From: Vreelandella neptunia
GTDB lineage: Bacteria > Pseudomonadota > Gammaproteobacteria > Pseudomonadales > Halomonadaceae
DNA: 64,000 bases
Direction: 5' to 3'
NCBI RefSeq assembly: GCF_022489065.1
Contig: NZ_JAKVTW010000001.1
Span: 434,001-498,000 of the forward strand
Shown: piece by piece, positions 8,937 through 17,000 of the stretch
How the letters are laid out: the number at the start of each line of letters is the position of its first letter
Numbering within the stretch: the first letter of the stretch is position 1
Program-made: the position numbers and the translations under genes
Notes under the pieces: model-generated
The model's database searches: none
Seen by the model: only the letters and a program-made list of their open reading frames with translations
Told to the model about the DNA's origin: nothing

Positions 8937-9800
8937 TTAATCTCCTAGTGGCTGGCGATTGTCGCCACCGCGATGGTCATCCAGGCTCAGCTTGAGTCGG
9001 CGCAATTTGGTACGAGAGCGCTCACGGTGGCGCATGGCAAGTTCAAGTGCCAGCACATCGATGACCGCCAGCATGGCGTAGCGGGAGGCGGAAGGGTGGA
9101 AGATAAAGTCGGTCTCCCGGGAGGTCACCGGCAGCACGATGTCGGATGTTGCGGCCAATGGAGAATTCATCGCGGTGATGGCGATCACCTTGGCGCCGTA
9201 CTGCTTGGCAATCTGTGCAGACTCCACCATCTCAGGGGTGTAGCCAGTGGCGGAGAGCACAACCACTACATCTTCGGGTTCAAGGGTTGATGCCACCATG
9301 CGCGGTAATAGTGCTTGCGGGTAAGCACTTATCGCATAGCCAAGGCGTACCAAACGAAACTGGAGCTCCTGGCTAAGCATGCTAGAACCACCGCCAGCAC
9401 CAAACACCAGTATCTGGCGTGCCTGATCTAACTGTTCAACCGCGCCTGCTATGTCGGCCTGGGCGAGTAGGTCACGGTTGAGCGCAAGTGTTTGCGTGGC
9501 GATGTCGTACACCACGCTTGAGCTGTCTTCGGGCGTTGCTTCTTGTATAAAACGCCGCCCAGCGGCTAAGGCTCGGGTTAGGCGCGTTTTTAGGTCGCGC
9601 ACGTTCGTGCAGCCAATAGCGCGGGCAAAGCGAGTGACGCTGGCATCGCTAACCCCGGCGCGTTGGGCTATCTCACCGATGCTGGCTTCGGTGACAAAGT
9701 CGATGTCCGCAAATATCAGCTCGGCAACTTTCTTCTCAGCGTCGCGCAGCGCAGCAAAGTCAGTGGTAATACGTGACAAAATGTCTATTTCTTGGCTCAC
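8937..9800 (-). CDS. MurR/RpiR family transcriptional regulator
   Basis: The 287-residue protein has an N-terminal RpiR helix-turn-helix (GEIAQRAGVSDASVTRFARAIGC, about residues 42-64). Its C-terminal SIS sugar-isomerase-like domain includes ILVFGAGGGSSMLSQELQFRLVRLG and VVVLSATGYTPEMVESAQIA. RpiR proteins usually sense a phosphorylated sugar through the SIS domain. Here the gene leads the deacylase-ridA operon and faces the DSD1-type gene, so it likely controls D-amino-acid use. It starts with GTG preceded by CAGGAG. Dyads in the divergent promoters are its probable operators. Confidence 0.88.
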   Translation of the reverse strand: MSQEIDILSRITTDFAALRDAEKKVAELIFADIDFVTEASIGEIAQRAGVSDASVTRFARAIGCTNVRDLKTRLTRALAAGRRFIQEATPEDSSSVVYDIATQTLALNRDLLAQADIAGAVEQLDQARQILVFGAGGGSSMLSQELQFRLVRLGYAISAYPQALLPRMVASTLEPEDVVVVLSATGYTPEMVESAQIAKQYGAKVIAITAMNSPLAATSDIVLPVTSRETDFIFHPSASRYAMLAVIDVLALELAMRHRERSRTKLRRLKLSLDDHRGGDNRQPLGD

Positions 9801-9829
9801 CGTGGACTCCTGATGGTTGCCTCACTTAA

Positions 9830-9859
9830 AAAATATGTTAGTTTCTAACTTGAAGTCAA
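9830..9859 (-). promoter_or_regulatory. Promoter of the rpiR-deacylase-ridA operon with a dyad in the spacer
   Basis: Reading on the minus strand, TTGACT (9859-9854) is followed after 18 bases by TATTTT (9835-9830). The palindrome GTTAG-TTT-CTAAC (9837-9849) fills the spacer, a good place for a repressor to block RNA polymerase. The promoter is inferred from sequence only. Confidence 0.5.
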
Positions 9860-9862
9860 TAG

Positions 9863-9890
9863 TTGTGAAAATAACTAACATGGTTAGATT
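9863..9890 (+). promoter_or_regulatory. Promoter of the DSD1-type gene with an inverted dyad in the spacer
   Basis: TTGTGA (9863-9868) and TAGATT (9885-9890) are 16 bases apart. The dyad CTAAC-ATG-GTTAG (9875-9887) lies across the spacer and -10. It uses the same two half-sites as the facing rpiR promoter, and the CTAAC copies are 30 bases apart, about three helical turns. Confidence 0.45.
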
Positions 9891-9924
9891 TATTTAAACA
9901 GAGAGATAGAGAGGAAGTGGGCGC

Positions 9925-11133
9925 ATGCAAACGACGTCGTTAACGGTGGAGAAGGGTAGTGTCGAACTGGGGCCTAATGTGCTGTCGGGTGTCAGCCTAC
10001 CTGCGGCGGTCGTGTATGAAGACCCGCTTATCCATAACGTAGAGTGGATGCAGCGCTTCGCTGAAGCTCACGGTGCCCGCCTGGCGCCCCATGGTAAAAC
10101 GACCATGACGCCCGCGCTTTTCCACCGTCAGCTGCAGGCGGGAGCGTGGGGTATTACCCTGGCGACCGCGCCCCAGTGTCGTGCTGCCTTCGCCCATGGC
10201 GTTACTCGTTTACTGATGGCCAATCAACTGGTCGGCAAAGCCAATATGGCTATCATCGCCACTCTAATCGAGCAAGGCGCGACGTTTTACTGCGTGGTCG
10301 ATAGTCAGGAGAACGTACGTCAGCTGGGGCGGTTTTTTGCCGAGCGTGGTTTGTATTTATCGGTACTGATTGAGGTAGGCGTAGAGGGTGGCCGCTGTGG
10401 CTGCCGTAATCAGCAGGAGATTGTTTCGCTGGCGGAAGCGATTGCTGAAGAGCCTGCACTTTCATTGGTGGGGCTTGAAGGCTATGAAGGCGTGGTTCAC
10501 GGCGATAATCCTGAGTCGGGTATTCGTGCCTATGCTCAATATTTAGTGGATGTTGCCGTGGAGCTTGAGGCCGCTCAGCGCTTCTCTGAGCCCAACCCAA
10601 TAGTGACGGCTTCAGGCTCAGCTTGGTATGACGTGATCGCAGAAGCTTTTCGCGGGGCGCCGCTGCAGGGGCGATTTACCCCGGTGCTTCGCCCGGGGTG
10701 CTACGTGGTTCACGACCATGGCCTGTATCGTGAAGCGCAGAGCGCAGTAATGGCGCGCCGCCCCGATCTGCAGCAGGGGCTTGAACCTGCGCTAGAGGTG
10801 TTTGCCCAGGTGCAATCACTGCCTGAGCCTGGGCTTGCCATTGTGGCGCTGGGTAAGCGCGATATCGGTTACGACCAGTTGCCTATCCCCCTGCGCCGCT
10901 ACCGGGAAGCCGGCGAGGTTGCGCAGCCGTTGTCTGTCACTGGTTGGGAAGTGACTAAAATCATGGATCAGCACACTTTTTTGCGCCTTCCCGAAGAGGC
11001 TAAGGATGTTGCGATCGGTGATATCGTAGCTTTTGGTGCCTCGCACCCTTGTCTGACCTTCGATAAATGGCGTCAACTGCTGCTCGTCGACGCCCAATTA
11101 AACGTTAAAGAGCACTTGGCGACCTGCTTTTAG
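9925..11133 (+). CDS. DSD1-type PLP-dependent D-amino-acid dehydratase/aldolase
   Basis: The 402-residue protein has the alanine-racemase-like TIM barrel with the PLP lysine in RLAPHGKTTMTPAL (about residue 54), and a C-terminal domain ending GDIVAFGASHPCLTFDKW. The His and Cys of that last stretch are the zinc ligands of DSD1-type D-serine dehydratases and D-threonine aldolases. It would convert a 3-hydroxy-D-amino acid to a keto acid plus ammonia, or to glycine plus aldehyde; sequence alone does not decide which. It is transcribed away from the rpiR-deacylase-ridA operon and shares its regulatory region. GAGGAAG precedes the ATG. It overlaps the convergent HAD gene by 29 bases. Confidence 0.85.
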   Translation: MQTTSLTVEKGSVELGPNVLSGVSLPAAVVYEDPLIHNVEWMQRFAEAHGARLAPHGKTTMTPALFHRQLQAGAWGITLATAPQCRAAFAHGVTRLLMANQLVGKANMAIIATLIEQGATFYCVVDSQENVRQLGRFFAERGLYLSVLIEVGVEGGRCGCRNQQEIVSLAEAIAEEPALSLVGLEGYEGVVHGDNPESGIRAYAQYLVDVAVELEAAQRFSEPNPIVTASGSAWYDVIAEAFRGAPLQGRFTPVLRPGCYVVHDHGLYREAQSAVMARRPDLQQGLEPALEVFAQVQSLPEPGLAIVALGKRDIGYDQLPIPLRRYREAGEVAQPLSVTGWEVTKIMDQHTFLRLPEEAKDVAIGDIVAFGASHPCLTFDKWRQLLLVDAQLNVKEHLATCF

Positions 11134-11818
11134 CGATAACGTCTGTCAATAAGCGCGCGATAGCGGCGGGAAGTTCGTTGGCTTGGTGGATACCAATCGC
11201 GCCCTCAGGGGTTACTTCTTCATTGGGGAAGTGGTTGAGATGAATCACGTGCATGCCTGCCGCTAACCCCGCTTCTACACCCACTGCCGCATCGTCAATC
11301 ACGACACACGCTTCTGGCGCGTAACCCATGGCGGCAGCGGCCTTGCGATACAGTTCTGGATCAGGCTTCCACACGTTCAGTGTGTAGGCGCTAAATAGCT
11401 TGTCATCAAAATGGTGCCCAAGTTCAGTGCTTTCCAGGGCGCAGCGTATTTTACGCTCAGGGCCATTCGACACCACTGCTTTGGGATAATGGCTTAATTG
11501 GTCAAGCGTGGCAGGCATGCTAGGAATGGCCACAAGCTCGGCTCGCATTCTGGCTTCCATGCGCGCACGCATACCGGCCTCAAGCTTGGCAAATTCTCCT
11601 TCACCCAGCGCTTGAAAACGGCTTTCAAGCGTTTGAACGATGGTATGAAAACGCACGCCTCTAAACTCCTCCATATACTGCTGGGCAGAGAAGGGCAGGC
11701 TGAACTCGGGAAGAATGGCGCCCATCACTTCGGCAAGCAGTATTTCGCTATCTACCAGGGTGCCATCGCAGTCAAACAGTAAACACAATGCCGGGTGGGG
11801 GCCGTTAGCAGGACTCAT
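11105..11818 (-). CDS. HAD family phosphatase, YieH (6-phosphogluconate phosphatase)-like
   Basis: The 237-residue protein has all HAD motifs: LLFDCDGTLVDSE with the nucleophile Asp, VVSNGP (motif II), the lysine in WKPDPELY, and VVIDDAAVGVEAG (motif IV). The segment reading DKLFSAYTLNVWKPDP strongly recalls E. coli YieH, which hydrolyses 6-phosphogluconate. It overlaps the preceding reductase gene by 4 bases (ATGA), so it belongs to the ketogluconate operon. If the reductase makes 6-phosphogluconate, this phosphatase would act on its product. Substrate is inferred from resemblance and context. Confidence 0.8.
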   Translation of the reverse strand: MSPANGPHPALCLLFDCDGTLVDSEILLAEVMGAILPEFSLPFSAQQYMEEFRGVRFHTIVQTLESRFQALGEGEFAKLEAGMRARMEARMRAELVAIPSMPATLDQLSHYPKAVVSNGPERKIRCALESTELGHHFDDKLFSAYTLNVWKPDPELYRKAAAAMGYAPEACVVIDDAAVGVEAGLAAGMHVIHLNHFPNEEVTPEGAIGIHQANELPAAIARLLTDVIAKSRSPSAL

Positions 11819-12789
11819 CGATAGGCTTCCTCGTTGACTAAGCTGATAGGACGTTCACCCTGCAGTGCCAAGCGAATATTATCCACTGCCCGCTGAGCCA
11901 TGGCATGGCGGGTTTCATGGGTAGCAGAGCCAATATGGGGCAGGGCAACGACATTCGTCATTTTGGTCAGAGGGGACGAGGCGGGTAGCGGCTCTTGCTC
12001 AAAGACATCCAGCCCGGCTCCGTGAATGACGCCGTTCTCAAGGGCCTTTATCAACGCAGCTTCATCGACGACTTTACCACGGGCGATATTGATAAAAATG
12101 GCGGATGGCTTCATCAACGCAAACTCTTGGGCGCCGATAAGACGTTCGGTCTCGGGTGTAAGCGGTACCGTGACACACACGAAATCGGCCTCAGCCAGCA
12201 GCTCGTTGAGATCCCGCCGCTCGGCGCCAAGCCTGATTTCAACATCGGGCTTGGGTGATGCGTTGGAGTAAAGCACCTTCATGCCAAAGCCTAGGGCACC
12301 GCGCTTGGCTACCGCCTGACCGATTCGTCCAAAACCAACCATGCCTATAGTTTTGCCATGCACATCGCTGCCAAATAGTGCGGGGCCAATACCAGCCTTC
12401 CAGTTATCGCTTTTGACCAGCTCAGCAAGTTCAACCACGCGTCGTGCGGTGGCCATGATCAGTGCAAAGCCTGTATCGGCCGTGGTTTCGGTGAGCACAT
12501 CGGGCGTGTTGCACAGCATAATGCCGCGCTTGGTGAGTTCATCCACTGGTATGGTGTCGTAGCCGACTGAGATTGTGGCGACTGCCTTTAAGTTTGGTGC
12601 CGAGTCTAAAAGCTCAGCGGTGATTGGCAGGCCAGAGCCAATTATGCCGTGGGTTTCGGCAAGCAATGCGCTGTTCTCCGGATCATTTAGTGACGTCGAT
12701 TTAGGTAGCACAGTGACCTCAAACAGGTTGCTAAGCTCCGCAACCTGAGCATCGTCAAGCCTTCCTTGAACCAATAGGCGTTTTTTCAT
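11815..12789 (-). CDS. kguD: D-2-hydroxyacid dehydrogenase, 2-ketogluconate(-6-phosphate) reductase type (KguD/GhrB)
   Basis: The 324-residue protein is a D-isomer 2-hydroxyacid dehydrogenase. The NAD(P) motif is GKTIGMVGFGRIGQAVA at about residues 145-161. The catalytic residues are seen in INIARGKVVDE (Arg), LDVFEQEPL (Glu) and LPHIGSAT (His). The segments NTPDVLTETTADTGFALIMATARRV and GPALFGSDVHGKT are those I recall from Pseudomonas KguD and E. coli GhrB. KguD reduces 2-keto-6-phosphogluconate to 6-phosphogluconate; GhrB acts on 2-ketogluconate, glyoxylate and hydroxypyruvate. A KguK-like kinase lies 22 bases upstream, which favours KguD. AGGAGA precedes the ATG. Confidence 0.78.
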   Translation of the reverse strand: MKKRLLVQGRLDDAQVAELSNLFEVTVLPKSTSLNDPENSALLAETHGIIGSGLPITAELLDSAPNLKAVATISVGYDTIPVDELTKRGIMLCNTPDVLTETTADTGFALIMATARRVVELAELVKSDNWKAGIGPALFGSDVHGKTIGMVGFGRIGQAVAKRGALGFGMKVLYSNASPKPDVEIRLGAERRDLNELLAEADFVCVTVPLTPETERLIGAQEFALMKPSAIFINIARGKVVDEAALIKALENGVIHGAGLDVFEQEPLPASSPLTKMTNVVALPHIGSATHETRHAMAQRAVDNIRLALQGERPISLVNEEAYR

Positions 12790-12827
12790 TGTTATCTCCT
12801 GGTTATGAATTGTTTAATAAAAACTGT

Positions 12828-13811
12828 TCAAACAGTCGGTTGGCTGGCCTCAAGGGTTTGCAGCTGGCTGCGATTGGGTAAACCTTCCATATCACCCACC
12901 ACTTGGATAGCTTGAGCACCAATCAAATTACCCCGCTGTGCGGCGTGTCGTGCCGAGTAACCATCCAATAACGCACTAATAACACCCACTGCAAAGCCAT
13001 CGCCTGCACCTACGGTATCGACTACTTCTGCTACGCGGCAACCGGGCACTGTGAAATGCTCCTCTTGTCCGTCTAGATTGCCACGGTAATAGCTGCCTTC
13101 CGGCCCTAGCTTAATGATCACAGCAGAGGCACCTTGATCCAGATAGTAGCCTGCTACGTCGTAAGGTGTCTTCTGGCCTGTTAGCAGCTGGCCTTCGGAG
13201 AGGCCAGGTAATACCCAGTCTGAGTGCGCAGCAAGAGCATTTAGCGTATCGCGCATGTCGGCTTCGCTAGCCCAAAGGCTGGGACGTAAATTAGGGTCGA
13301 AGGAGATGCTGGCACCGCTACTTCGGGCTTGTTCGAGCGTATGGAAAGCGAGTTCACGGGCAGAAGCTGACAAGGCTGGAGGAATACCCGTGGCGTGTAG
13401 ATGGCGCAGCGCTGTGAAATCGATATCCCTGGCGTCTTCTGTGGTTAGGTGGCTGGCGGCGCTGCCGCGTCGGAAGTACTCCACTTTGGGGTCCGCACCA
13501 TCCAGCGCGCGCTCTTTGAAAAGCAGCCCGGTGGGGTGCTGGGTGTCGGTATGCAGGTGGCGGCAATCCAGTCCCTCGCTTTCCAAGGTATGGCGTATAA
13601 AGTCACCAAAGCTGTCGCTGCCAACACGGCTTAACCAACCCACATGAAACCCTAAGCGCGCCAAGCCGATCGCCACATTGGTATCCGCCCCGGCAATACG
13701 GCGCTGAAAATGCTCAATCTCGGAGAGCTTGCCAGGCGAGCCTGCCACGAACATGGTCATGGCTTCGCCAAACGTGAGAATTTCAGGAGGGTTAGAGAAG
13801 GTCTGAAGCAT
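12828..13811 (-). CDS. kguK: PfkB family sugar kinase, 2-ketogluconokinase (KguK) type, or 2-keto-3-deoxygluconate kinase
   Basis: The 327-residue protein is a ribokinase-family enzyme: RRIAGADTNVAIGLARLG near residue 40 binds sugar, and VVDTVGAGDGFAVGVISAL near residue 270 holds the anion hole and catalytic Asp. The stretches RRGSAASHL, HATGIPPALS and GDMEGLPNR fit KguK of Pseudomonas better than E. coli KdgK. It may also serve as the KDG kinase needed after uxuA, since no other candidate is in the window. I chose ATG 13811 (AAAGAGA about 9 bases upstream); an in-frame TTG at 13844 is unlikely. A LacI-type operator lies 36 bases upstream. Confidence 0.75.
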   Translation of the reverse strand: MLQTFSNPPEILTFGEAMTMFVAGSPGKLSEIEHFQRRIAGADTNVAIGLARLGFHVGWLSRVGSDSFGDFIRHTLESEGLDCRHLHTDTQHPTGLLFKERALDGADPKVEYFRRGSAASHLTTEDARDIDFTALRHLHATGIPPALSASARELAFHTLEQARSSGASISFDPNLRPSLWASEADMRDTLNALAAHSDWVLPGLSEGQLLTGQKTPYDVAGYYLDQGASAVIIKLGPEGSYYRGNLDGQEEHFTVPGCRVAEVVDTVGAGDGFAVGVISALLDGYSARHAAQRGNLIGAQAIQVVGDMEGLPNRSQLQTLEASQPTV

Positions 13812-13846
13812 GGCAAATAATCTCTTTGTGTTGTTTATTTTCAAGT

Positions 13847-13864
13847 AATGGGAACGATACCATT
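13847..13864 (-). promoter_or_regulatory. LacI-type operator upstream of the kinase gene
   Basis: AATGGGAACGATACCATT is an imperfect 18-bp palindrome with the central CG typical of LacI-family operators. A near-identical copy lies upstream of the adjacent lacI-type gene; the shared consensus is AATRGGARCGATWCCATT. Confidence 0.65.
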
Positions 13865-13898
13865 TGTAGCGGTGGTTTTTGGATAGTGCTATAAAATT

Positions 13899-14915
13899 TT
13901 ATGGCTGAGTGGAGCCTCGTTTGATCAAGGTAGGTGCAAAATTCAGCTGTGTCGGCATGGGCGTCGTGTGTGGCGCAATTTGATGCATCAGGCAGTGGAT
14001 TGCCGTTTGACCAATATCATCAGTAGGTTGGGCAAGCGTCGTAATGCCGGGAGGTACTAAACAGCACCAGTCGAGCTCATCAATCCCCATAAGACCAACC
14101 TTACCAAGCGGCAGCCCAAGCCGTTGAAAAAGGCGCGTTATCGCGAGCGTTGCATTGCCGTTGGCGCACAGGACGGCGCAGTTGTGCTGTTTATGATCGG
14201 CGATGAAGGTGTCCAACGCGTTAAGCGTTGCAGTGTCGTCTGATGGGGTAAGCAGTAACGTTGCGTGGATTAGCGCCCGTTGTTGGGCTCCCTGGTTAAA
14301 GCACATTAAACGTAGTTGGCGTGTGCTCGATTGTTCTGGCGTTTCGCTAACATAGAGAACGGCTTGGTAGCCTTGCTCAGTTAAGTGTTCAAGCGCCATA
14401 TCAACCGCTTGATGATTATCCAGGCCGACCACTGCAGCATCCACGTGGTTGACCTCACGGTCTAGCAGTACAACCGGCGTTCCCTGGTGGATAACGGTGT
14501 GAAGCTGGCGCTCGGGGCTGCCCGCCGCATTAATCACCAACCCCTCCACTTGATAGGCACTAAGAAGAGCTAAATGCTGGCGCTCTTGTTCTGGGTCGTT
14601 GTCAGTATTGCCCACCAATAAAGAGTAGCCATACTGACGGCAGGCTTGCTCCACCCCGTGAGTAATGGCGACTGAAAATGGGTTGCGGATATCGGCTACC
14701 AGCATTCCCACTAGTTTTGAGTGCCCACCTTTTAATCCACGTGCCATTTGGTTGGGTTGATAACCAAGGGTATGAGCAGCTTGAGCGATGCGAGTTTGAA
14801 GGGAAGGTGATAGCCGCTCACGTTCATCACCAAAATAGCGCGAAACACTGGTTTTAGAAGCGCCTGCCAAGCGGGCAACTTCAATAATGGTTGAGCGACG
14901 AGGTGTAGATGACAT
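13899..14915 (-). CDS. LacI family transcriptional regulator of the ketogluconate module
   Basis: The 338-residue protein starts with the LacI helix-turn-helix STIIEVARLAGASKTSVSRYF (about residues 8-28) and the hinge GYQPNQMARGLKGGHS. A periplasmic-binding-like effector domain follows, from SKLVGMLVADIRNPFSVAITHGVE to the C-terminus. It resembles PtxS, the 2-ketogluconate-responsive repressor of Pseudomonas, and sits directly upstream of the KguK/KguD-like genes. Matching operators lie upstream of the kinase and of this gene, so it probably represses both. AAGAG precedes the ATG. Confidence 0.85.
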   Translation of the reverse strand: MSSTPRRSTIIEVARLAGASKTSVSRYFGDERERLSPSLQTRIAQAAHTLGYQPNQMARGLKGGHSKLVGMLVADIRNPFSVAITHGVEQACRQYGYSLLVGNTDNDPEQERQHLALLSAYQVEGLVINAAGSPERQLHTVIHQGTPVVLLDREVNHVDAAVVGLDNHQAVDMALEHLTEQGYQAVLYVSETPEQSSTRQLRLMCFNQGAQQRALIHATLLLTPSDDTATLNALDTFIADHKQHNCAVLCANGNATLAITRLFQRLGLPLGKVGLMGIDELDWCCLVPPGITTLAQPTDDIGQTAIHCLMHQIAPHTTPMPTQLNFAPTLIKRGSTQP

Positions 14916-14929
14916 AGTGCTCTTTACTA

Positions 14930-14947
14930 AATAGGAGCGATTCCATT
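14930..14947 (-). promoter_or_regulatory. LacI-type operator upstream of the lacI-family gene (autoregulation)
   Basis: AATAGGAGCGATTCCATT matches the site at 13847-13864 in 15 of 18 positions and keeps the outer AAT/ATT, GGA and central CG. It lies 15 bases before the start codon, where a bound repressor would block initiation or elongation. Confidence 0.62.
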
Positions 14948-14994
14948 CTGATGCCTCGTTGAGGCGAAAGCAACGATGTGAAATCGTGTTAATT

Positions 14995-16728
14995 TTAATT
15001 GATCATATGAATATTGTAATCAGAAGGATTCACCGTCCCTTCAAGGCGGCCGATTTGAGTGAAATCATTGTTTTCAAGCACCGTATCAATGGACGTATCT
15101 ATAAAGGATAAGTTTTTAATGACATTAACTTTGCAAGGCATTCCTTTTGCGTCTACATCCATTATCCAGGCGAGAAATCCGTTTGAGAATTTAGCTAAGC
15201 TGCCGATGGGGTAAAGACCAAAGTGCTGGATATACTCAACGAGTAGCGATTTTTCGTAAATGGCCGGGCGATTATTGACCCACCGGTAGGCATCAAGCGG
15301 TTGTCGCGGCTGCTGACTATTTCGTACATGCGTTAATTTGTTGATTATTTTGATGACGCTGATTAGGCGCACTCGCTCTGACAATGCATCGGAAGTTTTA
15401 CCGTAGGGATAACCGCTCCCGTCCAGCCGTTCGTTAGCGTGGCAAATAATGTCACTGCAGGTAGGGCTAGGTACCCAGCCCAAGGTTGCCAGCTTAGCAT
15501 TGAGTGCATGTACGTGGTCTTTAAGTATTTCTGTTTGTGACGGTGACATGTGTATTTTTAAAGAGGGAAGCTTCTCACTAATGAGCAGTGGTTTGCCCAT
15601 CGTGTGTAGGAGTGCGCCTGCCAGGGCTTCTCGGGTTTGCGAAGCGTGTGGATCACGCGTAATCAGCACCATCGCGAGCTGGCTACCTACTTGTATCGCG
15701 TGACGCACCCACTCGGGCTCATCATGTAAAAACATGAGCGCATACTGCAGCGCTTTACGGTTTTGGTTAACCATGTAAAGCAGGCTATCCACACACTCAT
15801 ACAAACTCTCTTCAGGAAATAGGTCTTTATTTTTAATGAACATCAGAATAACTTGAAGCTGTTGAGCAATTTCTAATACGCCGCGCAGTAGCGGCGATTG
15901 CTGAGAATTTTTTACAAGCTCACGCTCTTCTTTTTGCTGCATCTTTTTCTCTTTTGCATCCGCTATAAATAGACGAGACTTAGCTCGTGCAACGCTATCC
16001 TGTAAGCCTGATCGAAAAGCAGCTTCAAACTCAGATTCAGAGACATAGTGGAAAAGTTTTTCCATCATGGTAGCCGACATGTTGATAAACTCGATACCTA
16101 TGGCCGCATAACCATGGCTGCCAAAAGGACGCATATGCCGTATACGCCCCTCAGTTGTAAACGTATCTCCATTTGGAAATTCGAGGGTTACGCTGGGTAA
16201 TGTCTGATTAGCCGAAAGCGCCATACTGTCTTCAAGACTAACGTACACTAAGCAACCACCGACGGATAAATTGCGGACTTTACCCTCCAAGTTAAGTTCA
16301 TGCTCAAATACATTTAAATGAGCACGAGCATGCATGCCAAGTATAAAAGGCACGCGCAAAGCACCGCGATTATCGGACGCGAAGATAGAATCGGGGAGTT
16401 GGCACTCTAAATGGTAAGTGTAAGTATCTATTTTGGTAACATAGGCAGGGACATGCTCAATATTATGAATTTGTTGCTCTTCACCCGCTGTATGGCGCAG
16501 CGCTTCAATATCAAAGCAAATGGTGTCGTTTTTTAAGTAAGGAGAAAGAGAGGCGCCCTTGTAATGGATCTCAAGCGTTATTTTTCCGCTGTTTAAATCT
16601 GTTTTAATGGCCGTTGCTTCAATCGCATAAGCCGCCTCTTTAGAAAAAATAGAAATAGTGTGGTCTTTATTAAGTAGCGATTTTATTATTTGGCTAGTTG
16701 CGTTTTGAGTCATCATCGCAGTAGACAT
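14995..16728 (-). CDS. PilZ domain protein with a degenerate HD-GYP domain
   Basis: The 577-residue protein has a YcgR-like N-terminal part, then a PilZ domain. The c-di-GMP motif RxxxR is at residues 121-125 and NLSVGG at 153-158. A charged linker (about 245-275) leads to an HD-GYP-like C-terminal half. There the HD pair reads H375-T376, and the usual later metal Asp segment VADxxDAL reads VIKIINKL (458-465). The GYP loop ERLDGSGYP (433-441) is kept. So it probably binds c-di-GMP but is unlikely to hydrolyse it. It lies alone between a LacI-type regulator and cmoM, and is AT-richer by eye than its neighbours. The start has GGTGA upstream. Confidence 0.8.
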   Translation of the reverse strand: MSTAMMTQNATSQIIKSLLNKDHTISIFSKEAAYAIEATAIKTDLNSGKITLEIHYKGASLSPYLKNDTICFDIEALRHTAGEEQQIHNIEHVPAYVTKIDTYTYHLECQLPDSIFASDNRGALRVPFILGMHARAHLNVFEHELNLEGKVRNLSVGGCLVYVSLEDSMALSANQTLPSVTLEFPNGDTFTTEGRIRHMRPFGSHGYAAIGIEFINMSATMMEKLFHYVSESEFEAAFRSGLQDSVARAKSRLFIADAKEKKMQQKEERELVKNSQQSPLLRGVLEIAQQLQVILMFIKNKDLFPEESLYECVDSLLYMVNQNRKALQYALMFLHDEPEWVRHAIQVGSQLAMVLITRDPHASQTREALAGALLHTMGKPLLISEKLPSLKIHMSPSQTEILKDHVHALNAKLATLGWVPSPTCSDIICHANERLDGSGYPYGKTSDALSERVRLISVIKIINKLTHVRNSQQPRQPLDAYRWVNNRPAIYEKSLLVEYIQHFGLYPIGSLAKFSNGFLAWIMDVDAKGMPCKVNVIKNLSFIDTSIDTVLENNDFTQIGRLEGTVNPSDYNIHMIN

Positions 16729-17000
16729 ATTATTTTCACCATATTAGTTTTTTTAATTAAAATTGCTTTGGCGATGACTTTTATGGCTTTTTCTTCTATT
16801 GAATTGCCTGAGCAACCCAATGCTTAACAGATTAACTATCATTTCAGATATTTTTGCAAACCAACTTTATATTGATTTTGGTTGTTTTGCGATGCTTGCT
16901 AATTCTTTTTTAGTATATCTGGTTTGGGCAAAAATGCCATTCGGGGGACCAGTGAAAATCAGGTAAGATAAGCGTTTTCTTTCAAGGCGATGCCCAAGGC

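Noticed and set aside
9925-11133. Alanine racemase
   Set aside because: The N-terminal fold is shared, but the C-terminal zinc-binding segment with HPC and the length fit DSD1-type lyases.
16729-17000. Possible small RNA or gene in the AT-rich gap before cmoM
   Set aside because: No terminator-like hairpin, no open frame with a ribosome site, and only a weak imperfect inverted repeat near 16854-16890; probably promoters only.
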